Source: an uncultured Christensenella sp.
GTDB lineage: Bacteria > Bacillota > Clostridia > Christensenellales > Borkfalkiaceae
Direction: 5' to 3'
Assembly: GCA_910577055.1 (NCBI GenBank)
Contig: CAJTKX010000001.1
Coordinates: 372,001-436,000, forward strand
DNA: 64,000 bases
Shown: positions 43,480-53,675 of the stretch, piece after piece
How positions within the stretch are numbered: the first letter of the stretch is position 1
Layout: every line of letters begins with the position of its first letter
Notes under the pieces: model-generated
What the model saw: only the letters and a program-made list of their open reading frames with translations
What the model was told of the DNA's origin: nothing
Database searches by the model: none
Translations under genes and position numbers: made by a program

Positions 43480-44289
43480 TTAGATAAGCCTAATATCCTG
43501 TTCCAAATCGTACACGCCGACATTTGCTATATCCAGATAAAGCGTGCTTGCGCCCGTTTGCTGTTCGTCGGTTACGGCAACGAAAATTTTCTTTTCGATA
43601 ATTTCGGGCGCTTCCTTTTTGTTTTCTGCGGGCTTTTCAACTTTTACCGTACACAGTGCATATTTGCCGGTACCGTAATCATATATCTTTTCAACGTTGA
43701 CGGGGATACCTTCCGAATAAAGTTTGCCCGCTTCGGGTGAAAATCTTACGCCGAGAGGAATTTTAAACGCATATTTTCCGCATCCGGCTATTATCTTATC
43801 CGCAACATCGTCGGGACATTTGAACTCTATCCCGTTAACGTTCAACGTAAATTCGGTAGCTTTTACCTTTTTAACGCTGCCGTCGTCCTTTTTAACTTCT
43901 TTTAGAATCTTGTTGCGAATGAGCTTACCCTGCAATTCGTTATCAAACGGTAAAGGAGAAACAACTTCCTCTCCGTTAGAGATAAACGTGCAATGCTTCA
44001 ATTCAATAGATATACCGCCGTCGGTTTTGGAATCTTCATCGGCGAGAACGAACACCGCCTCACCGTTGACGTTCATTTGAACAAGGCGCTGACCGTTTAC
44101 ATCCTCATCTGCAACGTACTGCGCTTTTATTTTTCCCCCGAGAGTAAAATCTTGCGTGGGAATATGAATTTCATATTCGTCGTCGGCGGGCCGGATAGCG
44201 GTCGGCAAACTGAGAGTTGCTCCCATTACGGTTAATTTATCTCCCTTAACCGTACCCGAAACAATTTTCTTTTCGGGTATTCTGGGCAT
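43480..44289 (-). CDS. Orphan TOBE/MOP-like domain protein (ABC ATPase C-terminus without the ATPase)
   Basis: The 269 residues contain two halves reminiscent of the beta-barrel regulatory end of sugar ABC ATPases: RPADDEYEIHIPTQDFTL with FVLADEDS, and YDYGTGKYALCTV with LYLDIANVGVYDLEQDIRLI. No Walker motifs are present. The start codon lies inside a 26-nt repeat shared with the pflB terminator and lacks a ribosome site, so the gene may be a 5'-truncated remnant. Confidence in the TOBE assignment is modest. Confidence 0.45.
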   Translation of the reverse strand: MPRIPEKKIVSGTVKGDKLTVMGATLSLPTAIRPADDEYEIHIPTQDFTLGGKIKAQYVADEDVNGQRLVQMNVNGEAVFVLADEDSKTDGGISIELKHCTFISNGEEVVSPLPFDNELQGKLIRNKILKEVKKDDGSVKKVKATEFTLNVNGIEFKCPDDVADKIIAGCGKYAFKIPLGVRFSPEAGKLYSEGIPVNVEKIYDYGTGKYALCTVKVEKPAENKKEAPEIIEKKIFVAVTDEQQTGASTLYLDIANVGVYDLEQDIRLI

Positions 44290-44309
44290 AATAATACGCC
44301 CGATTTTTT
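44284..44309. repeat. 26-nt dispersed repeat shared with the pflB terminator
   Basis: GGGCATAATAATACGCCC plus GATTTTTT is identical to 31477-31502. Here it covers the start codon of the TOBE-like gene. Confidence 0.8.
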
Positions 44310-44324
44310 TCTGTTTTCAGCTCA

Positions 44325-46694
44325 TTAATTTGCACGCTGCAAGGTGTAATTATTGTCGTACGCGTCATTTAACTTTAACTGCCCTTCCGCACTTACAAAC
44401 AACCTAATACCCAAATTGTCGCCCGAGACTGCTACAAGCACTATTTCCATGCTCGAACGATTGACGGTGAAGCTGAAAGACTGCGTTTTCGCCGCGTCGG
44501 GGGTAGTTCCGTCGTTATCGATAGGGGTTTTAACAACCGTTACGGTTCCCTCTACGGGGTCTGCGGTGCTTTGGGTAAACGTAACGTCGTAAATCTCTTC
44601 CGAGGTCGTAACGGTGTACTTACCGTTTAAAAGCGAAGCATAATCCGGTTCTTCTACCACCGTAAAAGTAAATTCGCAATAAGCGGATTTGTTGGAATCG
44701 GAGACAACCTTGACAGTATAAGTTCCCGCAGCGCTTGCAGTAAATTTGAAACAAGGGGTATCGCCCGCCGTCGTTCTTTCGATATTTGCAGACGAAGCGT
44801 TTGCGGACGTTAACGTTGCGGTCTGGCTTGCGTCCAACCCCAATTTTACATTGCCGTAAAAATAAATTCCTCCGTTTACGGTTACCGTCTTACTGCTTCC
44901 CGCATAGAAGTTGCCCGACGTTTCGTTGCGTATAAAGGATTCCATCGTTGAGGGGGCGTCGCCCGTAACCTCGAATGTCACGCTCTTTTCAACGTTTTCG
45001 GTTTTTATTAGAAGTTTCCAAGTTCCGCCGCCCCTAAGCGATACTTTTATGTCGTTTAAATTCGTGCTGGACCGATATGCAAGGAAACCTTTGCTGGGAC
45101 CTACCGGCACGCCGGTGCTGGGCTGGTAACCTCCGCGGTTGCCTTCGTAGCTGAACAACATTGTATCTATCCGCCAATCCGCCGTTTCGGGCAGAACGTT
45201 TACAATGTTTAATGTAATGTTGGGGTTACTCATGCTGCACTTGATTGTACTGTCGGGTCCTTCAAGTATGTTGCCGTTGTAGGATAAATCAAACGAAGCT
45301 ACGGTAAAAAGCGATTTCGAATAGGGGTTCTGTTCCGTCCTTTCACCCGTCTGCTGTTCGACGACGACGTGCGTTGCCTTAGAATATTCGATATTGGGAA
45401 CGGTTTTTCCGTTTTCGTCGGTTATGAAAGATGGCACATACCAATCCGCGCCCGCGGCAGATTCATTGTTTTCCCAATATTTCTGGATATATTCCGCACG
45501 CTCCACATTGTATTTTTCGCCCAATGTGAAGGACACTGTAGTTTCGTAATAGTCGGAACGGGACGTATAGTTAACAAGTCCGGAGAATGTGAAGGTATAA
45601 GTTCTGTTAGCCTCGTCGACGGTTTCTACAAGGTCGCCGTTGGTGCAAGCCGTTGCCGCCTTATAAAGCTCCGAAAGCGTGTTCTCGACTCCGTAAACGC
45701 TTAGAAAGCTGTACCACAAAAGATTGACGGGTCCGTCCATCATTTCATTCAGTAAATGCGAGGTTGTGTTAAGGACGCCGTTTTGGAACCTAGCGCAGAA
45801 TATATCGCCATTAAGTATGCTGTAATTATTTTCCGTAACTACGGTTTCCGTAACGCTTGTACCCTTATCTCCTTCGGTTACGCCCGGTATAAGCGTAGTT
45901 ATGACGCGCGTTTCTTTGACGTAGGTATAGTTGTCGCCGTACTTATACTCGTAATCCGTATCGTCGAAGAATTCGCCGCCGTGCAGAGAGTTTTTAGTCG
46001 TCTGCGTACCCGAAGCGACTTCGGAGCTGAAAATTTTACCGATATTTACAGCGCTTTGAACGCTTGAAATGCCGATGCCGCTAACGGTTACAGAATAGCT
46101 TGCCCTTACGTTGCCTTGCGACACGGTTATCGTATAGTTGCCCAACTTCATAAATGCATCGTCTGTTACGGTGCCGTCCTGAGACTTGATTTCGACGTTG
46201 AAATTTTTAAGGCTTGTATAGTGGAAAACTATCAGTCTGTTTTGCGCGTTCTCGTAAGTGGCGTTTATTTTTAAACCGTCAAAGGAAACAACCTCGCCGA
46301 GAGAGTACTGCTTTTTGACGTCGGAAGTATCCAACTCTATCTTTCTAAGGACGTTGCTGAAGTCGCTGACGTAAATGGAATAAACTTCTTTTTTGCCGCC
46401 GTAGCTTACGGTTATTTGATACTCGTCGGAAACGTTCATATCGAAGCCCGCTTCCTTTCTGATTTCGACTTCCGCCGTAACGTTGGCTTTTGTTCCGTCC
46501 TCGTAAACGGCGTATATCACGCAGTCGTCGCCAAGAGTAAAATCGTCGCCTACGACAAAATCCACTTTTGCGTTTTCGATTATAAGCTCGGTTATCTTCG
46601 CCTCGGGCTGACAGGCAACAAGCCCCAGCGTCATACAAACGGAAGCCGCAAAAACAAGCATTGCCACAAGAATATTTCTTAATGTACTTTTCAT
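44325..46694 (-). CDS. Large lipoprotein with Ig-like (Big_3-type) domains
   Basis: The ATG at 46694 is chosen for its GAGG ribosome site. The 789 residues have a signal peptide with lipobox LGLVAC. Two or more Ig-like units follow: one with VGDDFTLGDDCVIYAVYEDG, then KQYSLGEVVSFDGLKINATY; these are Big_3-type bacterial Ig domains. A long unique centre and a further beta domain near the C-terminus (TVTSSEEIYDVTFTQ region) complete it. Part of the MoxR/VWA gene train. Function unknown. Confidence 0.72.
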   Translation of the reverse strand: MKSTLRNILVAMLVFAASVCMTLGLVACQPEAKITELIIENAKVDFVVGDDFTLGDDCVIYAVYEDGTKANVTAEVEIRKEAGFDMNVSDEYQITVSYGGKKEVYSIYVSDFSNVLRKIELDTSDVKKQYSLGEVVSFDGLKINATYENAQNRLIVFHYTSLKNFNVEIKSQDGTVTDDAFMKLGNYTITVSQGNVRASYSVTVSGIGISSVQSAVNIGKIFSSEVASGTQTTKNSLHGGEFFDDTDYEYKYGDNYTYVKETRVITTLIPGVTEGDKGTSVTETVVTENNYSILNGDIFCARFQNGVLNTTSHLLNEMMDGPVNLLWYSFLSVYGVENTLSELYKAATACTNGDLVETVDEANRTYTFTFSGLVNYTSRSDYYETTVSFTLGEKYNVERAEYIQKYWENNESAAGADWYVPSFITDENGKTVPNIEYSKATHVVVEQQTGERTEQNPYSKSLFTVASFDLSYNGNILEGPDSTIKCSMSNPNITLNIVNVLPETADWRIDTMLFSYEGNRGGYQPSTGVPVGPSKGFLAYRSSTNLNDIKVSLRGGGTWKLLIKTENVEKSVTFEVTGDAPSTMESFIRNETSGNFYAGSSKTVTVNGGIYFYGNVKLGLDASQTATLTSANASSANIERTTAGDTPCFKFTASAAGTYTVKVVSDSNKSAYCEFTFTVVEEPDYASLLNGKYTVTTSEEIYDVTFTQSTADPVEGTVTVVKTPIDNDGTTPDAAKTQSFSFTVNRSSMEIVLVAVSGDNLGIRLFVSAEGQLKLNDAYDNNYTLQRAN

Positions 46695-46730
46695 TTTTAC
46701 CTCGGTTAAGGGCAAATACCCTTTATTTGT

Positions 46731-48209
46731 TTATGCCGGTAAATACACACCGCACGCAAACAGCCATAAAGCGTCTTGATTTGCGGTGTAACCCAAAAAT
46801 TCGGGAGTGCCTTCACCGGAGCTTATTTTATCGGTGTAAAGCGAATGCCGCTCTGCAAATACTTGCAAAAATTCTTTAAGCTCTTGCGTGACGTAGCACA
46901 TACCCTCGCTGTTACAGAACCTATAGTAGTCCTCTCTTATAAACGCAGTGTAATCGAGCACAACGTATTTTTGTTCTTCTTCCAGCCATACGTTGTAAAT
47001 TTTGAGATAGTTACTGCCGTTGCCTAACCCCGTAGCATTTGCGTTATACAGCGTGGTTATGGTATAAGACGGCAACTCCGGCGTCAACGCACAGCAAAGA
47101 ATGGGTCCGTAATTTTTGCCGTATCCGAACGGGTTGTTACCGTACAGCTCTGTGCTGTAATAGTGATATACGCCCGTATTTTCGTTATACTTGAAATTAT
47201 TCGCGTCAAAGTTTTTAATTAAAGAGTCGGACGGAGACTTTTTACCGGAAGACGACAACTCGTTTGCATAAACGAATTCTTCACCCGCATTCTTCTCGCT
47301 CGCTTTGTTTTTTGCCTCCTTGGCACGGATAACTCTTACGTCTGAATTGGAGTTTGAGTAAGGTCCTTCGTAAGTTATTGCAAAATCGACGTTGACGGGG
47401 TATTCGCCGGACTTGGTTTCCGCCCCTATTGCGAACGTGAAGGAATGCCCCACTTCCGTTCTGTCAATCATATATTCGTAGCGGAAATTTTTTGTATATC
47501 CGCCGTCCATAGCAAAACCGCCGCCGTCAAGCTGCCTTTCAAACCATTTCATTCCTATTGACCCGCCGTAGAGCTGGATATAGGGATTAATTTCGTTTTC
47601 GTAGGCGTTGACCCAAGAAACCACCGAATAAATCCCCGCGGCTTCGGGACGGTATTCGTAGTATGAAACCCGCGTAGAACTTGTAACGTTCTGTCTGTAA
47701 GTCCCCTCGTATTTCAGTTTGTAGCAAGAATAAATTCCCGTGCCGCCTCCGGATTCGGGCGAGCGGACAGAAGTTATTAATATGGTTATATTATGTTCGT
47801 CCGAAGTCGCCGTGTACGCGCTGGGATTGTAGGTGTATTTGCTTGAAAGCCCTTCGAGATAGATAGAATAATCGCCGTCAAGTTCGCCAGCGTCAGCTTT
47901 GCCGTCCGCACCGAGAAGCGCCCTATGAACGCTGAAATTGTTGCGCCAAATGACTGTTATTTCCTCCTCGCCGGGGAGATAGGGCTGTGTGCCGTAATAC
48001 AACGTCACGGTGTAATGCGAGCTTGGCTCTGCGGGGGGCGCCGGGTTATCGGGGTCGTCGGGATTGTCCGGATTCGGGTTTACGGGAGGGGCGGGGTTTA
48101 CGGGCGAATTCGGCTTGACGTTATCTATATAACTGCCAAACCCGCAGCCCGAACAGAGGAGAATCGCACTCAAAAAAGCCGTAACGAATATTATAAACTT
48201 CTTTTTCAT
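46731..48209 (-). CDS. Lipoprotein with Pro-rich linker
   Basis: The 492 residues have lipobox LLCSGC, then a Pro/Asn/Asp-rich linker (residues ~30-65) and a ~420-residue extracellular region of unknown fold rich in Tyr and Gly. It overlaps the upstream VWA gene by 4 nt, so the two are co-translated. No enzymatic motif seen. Confidence 0.7.
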   Translation of the reverse strand: MKKKFIIFVTAFLSAILLCSGCGFGSYIDNVKPNSPVNPAPPVNPNPDNPDDPDNPAPPAEPSSHYTVTLYYGTQPYLPGEEEITVIWRNNFSVHRALLGADGKADAGELDGDYSIYLEGLSSKYTYNPSAYTATSDEHNITILITSVRSPESGGGTGIYSCYKLKYEGTYRQNVTSSTRVSYYEYRPEAAGIYSVVSWVNAYENEINPYIQLYGGSIGMKWFERQLDGGGFAMDGGYTKNFRYEYMIDRTEVGHSFTFAIGAETKSGEYPVNVDFAITYEGPYSNSNSDVRVIRAKEAKNKASEKNAGEEFVYANELSSSGKKSPSDSLIKNFDANNFKYNENTGVYHYYSTELYGNNPFGYGKNYGPILCCALTPELPSYTITTLYNANATGLGNGSNYLKIYNVWLEEEQKYVVLDYTAFIREDYYRFCNSEGMCYVTQELKEFLQVFAERHSLYTDKISSGEGTPEFLGYTANQDALWLFACGVYLPA

Positions 48210-50902
48210 TTACGCCTCCTTACAAGTCCCGAGAAGAACGACGTTACGTCCTTCCACCTTAACTGCCTTATTATAATGTCGGCAACGAAAGCTATTGCGG
48301 AAACTACCATAAGCGGCAAAGTAAACTTGAACGTAAACGTAGTATAGGTAGAAGCGTTGTTTTCAATCGTTTTTATCTCGTCAAGTTCTAAAATTTCGCC
48401 GTTTTCGGTCAATAATCTGTACATATAAGATTTACTGTAATTGGTAAATCCGTCGTACTCCGCATAGTATGATACGGAGAAGTCGATTTCCGTATGATAG
48501 CTAAGCCCGTTATAAGAATAATCCACAAGGACGGAATAACGGCCCGGAGCGTCCGTAGAGAACGTTGCAAAATATCTGCTTGAATCGAACGTAAGCGTTT
48601 TAGTCGTTGTCATACCGTCGGGGTCGATAACCGAAGCCGTAAACGACGCGCTGTTTTGCAGAGTGCTTGAAGCGCTGACGTAAACGGTTGTAGAATTTCC
48701 GCTACCGTCCACTTCCACTATAAACGGCGTATTTATCCGTTCGGAAGGCAAAGTTGCCGTAGGAATGTTGGAAAGGAACTGTTCGCCGCCCGTACCGTAA
48801 GTCCAACCGTAAGTCCAATTAGACGAAATATCCGAAAGGAATGAAACAACTTTACCCTTTCCGCCGCTGCTCCAATAAGCGTAAATCGGCACGTCGAAAG
48901 AGGTTACTCCGTTATCCCTATAATACTTTGCGGTAAGCACCGCATTTGCGGTATCCTTGGTCCAATTATACCAGAAACCGCCGATTGCGCCGATATTTTC
49001 GACGCCTTGAACAACTTCTTCGCCGGGGCGGCGGATACTTACTTCGTATCTGTCGCCCGAAATCTCTATTTCGCTTGCGTTGTCGGTTACGTCGCCTATT
49101 ACGACGTCAATCTCGTCCTCGCTGTTGATATGCTGGCAAAATACTTTATCTCCGCTTTCTTGACCGTTCTTAACGATTCTATCGAGAAAATCTCTGCCCT
49201 CGTCATTAGGATAGATGCCGAGTGCGGAAACTGATATATTTTCACCGGACATCTTTCTGGCAAGATTTATCGCCTCTTCATCGTCGCCTTCATTATTCAA
49301 CCCGTCGGAAATAATTATCACCTGCTTGTTGTGGAAGCGTGACGGCATATGTTCGTAAGCATATTTTAGCGCCGCGGTTAAATTGGTTCCGTTGCCCGCC
49401 TCTTGTTTTTCTATTATCGCCTTTATAGCCGACGGCTCGGTCAAGTAAGTAGGCTGCAACAGTTCTTCTATACTGCCCGAGAAGCCCACTACCATTACCA
49501 TATCGGTAGGGTTGAAAACGTCCAAAAGTTTCACCGCCGCACGTTTTGCAACGTTAAAACGCCCCTCGAAATTCATACTTAAAGACATATCCAAAACTAT
49601 AGCTATAAGTCGGGTATCTTGGTCGGGATTGCCTATATTTACGGGCAGTAAGTCGGCAAGCTTTCTTAAAGCCCGATTTTCAATACTGTCCTCGCCCGTG
49701 TCGTTCTGCACGAACGTATTTCCGAAAGTGGTAAGAGTTTTGCCGTAATCGTCCACAAGCGCGGTAAGGCTTGAAGTGAACATTGTAGCGGATTTTAAAG
49801 TGCGAACGTCAAAGTTGCACAAAACTATCTCGTCGTATACGCACAGTTCTTCGACGGAAAGCGGAACCTCGTCAACGTTACTGACGTAAGTTACGTCTTC
49901 CCAACCGTAAATGTCCCTACCCGCTTGACAGTCGTCGTCGCTGCCGCCGATAAACAACACGTTGCGCTCGGCGGTGACGTTTTGCGAAAACAAGCAGTTA
50001 TTGTTGAACGCAGAAGTATCCGCCGCAAGGTCTACCGTTTCTACCGTTACTTCGTAATCGTAGGCGCCCTCTTCCTCGGTATAAAGAGGAAGCGTAACCA
50101 CGTTCAGCCCGTCATAAAAGCTTGCCGAACGCCTTAAAGCAAGAACGCCGTCCCTATAAAGATTGACATAACCGTTAGTGCGTTCCGACTTTTCGCCGTT
50201 AATCTCACCGCAATTCGCTCTGACTAAAACTTCGACTTCCTCTGTCTTACCGACATAAGTCGAACGGGTTGCTTCAACTCCGTCAATCTGAACTTCGCTT
50301 ACGCTTTCGTCAAGGCTGTCGTCAAGGAATACCGCGTCTACATATACGTCGTTGTCTTGCAATGCGCTTACTACCCTGATTATATTGTTGGCCGCAACCG
50401 TTTCCACGCCGTCGGTAATAACGATTATGCGCTTTATAACGTTATCGTCGAAAAGGTTGCCCGCATAGCGGAGCGCGGAAGCGATGTCCGTCGCGCTTTT
50501 GTCCACCTTGCTTGCCGACGTCACGTCGGGCACTTCATCGCCGAGGTCGGCAATCATCTGATAGTTTCTGCCGAAGCATATTACGCCCATCTTAGAATTT
50601 TTGGGGAGCTTTGCGGAGATTTTTTCTATATTTTCTTGTACTTCGTCAAGGTTATGGTTTGCGGAGTAAGAAATATCCGCCAAAACGTAGACGTTGGTTT
50701 CGGTTACCATCGTTTCAAAAGTCATTCCGCTGATTGCAAGCGTTATACAAATGCAAATTAATGCGTGCAGACCGAACGAAGCGATATTGTGCGCGTTAGC
50801 GTTGTCCCGCCTTACCGTGACCGCAAACGGCACTATAACCGCAGCAAGAAGCGGCAAACCGATAAATAGCAACCAAGGGTTATCGAAGCTGATATTGCTC
50901 AT
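48206..50902 (-). CDS. VWA - glutamine-amidotransferase-like - VWA membrane protein
   Basis: The 898 residues begin with two membrane helices of the BatA type. A first VWA-like domain has DISYS at its MIDAS (near residue 75). A GATase1-like middle follows (RNVLFIGGSDDDC, YDEIVLCNF, then KTLTTFGNTF and LLPVNIG) without an obvious catalytic triad. A second VWA has DMSLSMNF (near 440) and SDGLNNEGDD. A final membrane helix is near 865. This domain order is seen in other MoxR-DUF58-VWA operons. It overlaps both neighbours. Confidence 0.78.
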   Translation of the reverse strand: MSNISFDNPWLLFIGLPLLAAVIVPFAVTVRRDNANAHNIASFGLHALICICITLAISGMTFETMVTETNVYVLADISYSANHNLDEVQENIEKISAKLPKNSKMGVICFGRNYQMIADLGDEVPDVTSASKVDKSATDIASALRYAGNLFDDNVIKRIIVITDGVETVAANNIIRVVSALQDNDVYVDAVFLDDSLDESVSEVQIDGVEATRSTYVGKTEEVEVLVRANCGEINGEKSERTNGYVNLYRDGVLALRRSASFYDGLNVVTLPLYTEEEGAYDYEVTVETVDLAADTSAFNNNCLFSQNVTAERNVLFIGGSDDDCQAGRDIYGWEDVTYVSNVDEVPLSVEELCVYDEIVLCNFDVRTLKSATMFTSSLTALVDDYGKTLTTFGNTFVQNDTGEDSIENRALRKLADLLPVNIGNPDQDTRLIAIVLDMSLSMNFEGRFNVAKRAAVKLLDVFNPTDMVMVVGFSGSIEELLQPTYLTEPSAIKAIIEKQEAGNGTNLTAALKYAYEHMPSRFHNKQVIIISDGLNNEGDDEEAINLARKMSGENISVSALGIYPNDEGRDFLDRIVKNGQESGDKVFCQHINSEDEIDVVIGDVTDNASEIEISGDRYEVSIRRPGEEVVQGVENIGAIGGFWYNWTKDTANAVLTAKYYRDNGVTSFDVPIYAYWSSGGKGKVVSFLSDISSNWTYGWTYGTGGEQFLSNIPTATLPSERINTPFIVEVDGSGNSTTVYVSASSTLQNSASFTASVIDPDGMTTTKTLTFDSSRYFATFSTDAPGRYSVLVDYSYNGLSYHTEIDFSVSYYAEYDGFTNYSKSYMYRLLTENGEILELDEIKTIENNASTYTTFTFKFTLPLMVVSAIAFVADIIIRQLRWKDVTSFFSGLVRRRK

Positions 50903-52766
50903 AACAATATACCCCCCAGTCCGCCAAAAGAAGCAGCGTTATTATTATAAAGAAAGCAAGAAGCTTATCGTAAAATCCGTCCGAAAACTCGTAAGTTCTC
51001 TCTCCGCTCAAATTGACCGCGCCGCCGCCTTCCGAACGACTTTCCGATTCGGGAACGCACGAATACGCGTACACGACGGTATCGTCGCGGCTGTTTTCAA
51101 GCTTAACGGAAATGGAGTAAGTGCCCGTTTCCGTAAGATTAAATTCGCATACCGAGCTGTCGGCGGTATCCAAAGTGGTACTCTTGCCCGACGGGCTGGT
51201 TACAACTATGTTTTGGCAACCGGGTACTACGTTTACGTTCATTATGTCGCCGCAGTCGTAAACCGTACTGTCGATAACCGACGGGAAAGAATAATTCATC
51301 AGATTTCTTACAAGAATTAAAAAGTCATCCAACATTCCAAGGTTGGAATCGCCTATTTCAAACGCAAAGACGACCTCTCTGTCGTTGTTTTCGTTATACC
51401 CCGCGGAAATAATCGAATCTCCGCCCACGCTCATAACCGAAATGAAATTGCGGGGAACGCCGTAGCGCGCGTACTGCCGCACGGCGACCTCACGCCTTAC
51501 AAGCCCGTTTGTAAGCTGTTTTTCTTGCGTGGAAGACCCGGTCGAATATTGAGGAACGAAATAACTGTTCGGACCCGTTTCATCACGGGGAACTTGAGTA
51601 CCCCTATAACTTATGCCGGAGTCCTCTCCGCTTCCGTCCACGGCATTAATAAGCCATATTGCCGCATTTTTGGGAAGTTTGGCGGGGGTGTAGCCGTTAA
51701 ACACATACATTCCGTAGCCTATAGCGGGAGTTTCAAGATATTTTTGTGGAGAAACGACGTCAACTTCCGCTTTGCCCGAACTTGCGATTGCGTTGCGAAG
51801 GTACGCGCCGTCATCGGTATTGTCTATTAATAGAACTTTCCTATCTTGCGACTTTGCTTCGTCGTACAATACAACGGTATTGTCCTCTTCGAGGGCGTCG
51901 CCGTCCGATATGCGGAACTTTAACGAAGTAAAACTTAAATCCTCCGCTTGCACCTCGAAGTCGGCGGGCACGCCCGCCGTTGCGCTGACGGAAGTCTGAG
52001 CGACCTTCACCTCTTCCCCGCCGTCGGCGGTTACAAGCATTTCCACTGTAAGAGTTACGTCGCGCCGATAAGCAACGACTTTACCCGTTCCGCAAAGCCC
52101 GTCTTCGTTATACTTATAGCCGTATTCGTACAATGCGTAGTTGTTTTCGCCGTTTGAAACGTCGATAAGCTCCATATTCGTGTCGTAATTTTTATCCGTT
52201 ACGAGGTAGAAAACAGCGGAGCTGTTCGCCTCGAAATAAGCTTGAGCAAAGTTTATAGCCGACACGCAATCAGCCGCGCCCCAGCCGGCGGAAAGCGATT
52301 TTACGTTGGCTTTCGCTTGTTCCCTATCGGTAATTCCTTCGAAAGGTACGCTTAACGCGTCGTTTACGAAAATAAGCGTATAAGTGCTGCCGCCGAGGGA
52401 ATTGTCAATTACGGAATTTATCTCTTTTTGTGCCTTTTCGAAGCGGGTTGACTCGCCCGACTGCATATTCATACTCGCCGAGCCGTCAAGTATAAAGTAT
52501 ATATCGTTTGCGGAATCGGGCACAAAGAAAACGGGGTGTGCGATAAGCAGCGAAGCCGTAAGCACGACTAAAAGCTGCAAAATTAGGGAAACTATGCCCG
52601 TAAGACGGGAAATTTTCTTTCTTTTTTTAAGGAATTTTTCGCTAAGCTCCCAAAGATATGTGGAAGCTACGGTCTGTTCGGTGTATTTCGATTTGATTAT
52701 ATATATTAAGATTATAATGGGGATTCCCAGCAAGCCCAAAAGCCCGAGGGGATAATAAAAACTCAT
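50880..52766 (-). CDS. BatA/VWA-domain membrane protein
   Basis: The 628 residues open with a BatA-type N-terminus (PLGLLGLLGIPIIILIYIIK, then a second helix) and a VWA domain with intact MIDAS DGSASM (near residue 95). A GATase-like region (KVLLIDNTDDGAYLRNAI) and an Ig-like domain precede a C-terminal membrane helix. It overlaps the DUF58 gene by 4 nt and the next VWA gene by 23 nt. Confidence 0.8.
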   Translation of the reverse strand: MSFYYPLGLLGLLGIPIIILIYIIKSKYTEQTVASTYLWELSEKFLKKRKKISRLTGIVSLILQLLVVLTASLLIAHPVFFVPDSANDIYFILDGSASMNMQSGESTRFEKAQKEINSVIDNSLGGSTYTLIFVNDALSVPFEGITDREQAKANVKSLSAGWGAADCVSAINFAQAYFEANSSAVFYLVTDKNYDTNMELIDVSNGENNYALYEYGYKYNEDGLCGTGKVVAYRRDVTLTVEMLVTADGGEEVKVAQTSVSATAGVPADFEVQAEDLSFTSLKFRISDGDALEEDNTVVLYDEAKSQDRKVLLIDNTDDGAYLRNAIASSGKAEVDVVSPQKYLETPAIGYGMYVFNGYTPAKLPKNAAIWLINAVDGSGEDSGISYRGTQVPRDETGPNSYFVPQYSTGSSTQEKQLTNGLVRREVAVRQYARYGVPRNFISVMSVGGDSIISAGYNENNDREVVFAFEIGDSNLGMLDDFLILVRNLMNYSFPSVIDSTVYDCGDIMNVNVVPGCQNIVVTSPSGKSTTLDTADSSVCEFNLTETGTYSISVKLENSRDDTVVYAYSCVPESESRSEGGGAVNLSGERTYEFSDGFYDKLLAFFIIITLLLLADWGVYCYEQYQLR

Positions 52767-53647
52767 TTCAGCACCCCCATCGCAGTAAACTGCTCGAAGA
52801 AAATTTCGTCAATTGGCTTTTCGTCATTGACGAGGATATACTCCGCCCCGCGCGCGTTACAATAATTGCGCAGTCTGTCTTGCACAAACCGAACTGCCGC
52901 GCGGTACGCCTTTATAATGTCTTTGTTAATGTTCTTTTTATAGCTTTTACCCGTATTTTCGCTGTCGTAAAAAAGGTTTTTTCCGCGGACCTTGGGGTTT
53001 AACTCCTCGGAAGTGAGAACTTGAATGCACATTAAGTCGCGCTTTTTGTCGGCGAGATAGTCTATTGCGTTTTCATAGTCGCTGTCCGTCAAGAAGTCGG
53101 AAATTATAACAGAAAGTCCGTCTCCGTAGCCCACTTGCGTAGGCAGAATACCGTCGCTTATGAAACAGTTGCCCCCGAACTCTATATCGTTGAGCTTGGT
53201 TATTTCGGCAAAATACCTCTCCCTACCCGAGATAGAGGAAATCACTTCGGTAACCTCGCTGTCGCGTATAACGAATACGGAAACCCTGTCAAGTTCCGTC
53301 ACCGACAGATAAGCAAGCGTTGCAGCTATTTTAAGCGCCATTTCCGCCTTTTTTCCGTCGCCGAAAGCCATTGACTGGCTTGCGTCGATATAAATTTTGG
53401 TATGAAGCTGTCTTTCGTCCAAATAAAGCTTTAAATAAAGCGTTTCGAAACGGGCGTATGCGTTCCAATCTATTTTCGTAATATCGTCGCCGGGAACATA
53501 ATTTCTGTAATCGACAAATTCGCAGGACGAACCGTACGTTCTGCTCTTGTGATTACCGCCGAATAGTCCGGCTATATTGTTTTTAAGAACGCTTTGCAAC
53601 GTTTCAATCCGTTGCAAAAACGCCTCGTCAATTGCAATATTTTTCAT
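52763..53647 (-). CDS. DUF58-family protein
   Basis: The 294 residues contain the DUF58 core RNYVPGDDITKIDWNAYAR, and a VWA-like DASQSMAFGDG. DUF58 proteins are almost always beside MoxR ATPases. It follows moxR by 28 nt and overlaps the VWA gene by 4 nt. Confidence 0.88.
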   Translation of the reverse strand: MKNIAIDEAFLQRIETLQSVLKNNIAGLFGGNHKSRTYGSSCEFVDYRNYVPGDDITKIDWNAYARFETLYLKLYLDERQLHTKIYIDASQSMAFGDGKKAEMALKIAATLAYLSVTELDRVSVFVIRDSEVTEVISSISGRERYFAEITKLNDIEFGGNCFISDGILPTQVGYGDGLSVIISDFLTDSDYENAIDYLADKKRDLMCIQVLTSEELNPKVRGKNLFYDSENTGKSYKKNINKDIIKAYRAAVRFVQDRLRNYCNARGAEYILVNDEKPIDEIFFEQFTAMGVLK

Positions 53648-53675
53648 TATACGCCACTTTGCGCCCTTTTTTGAA

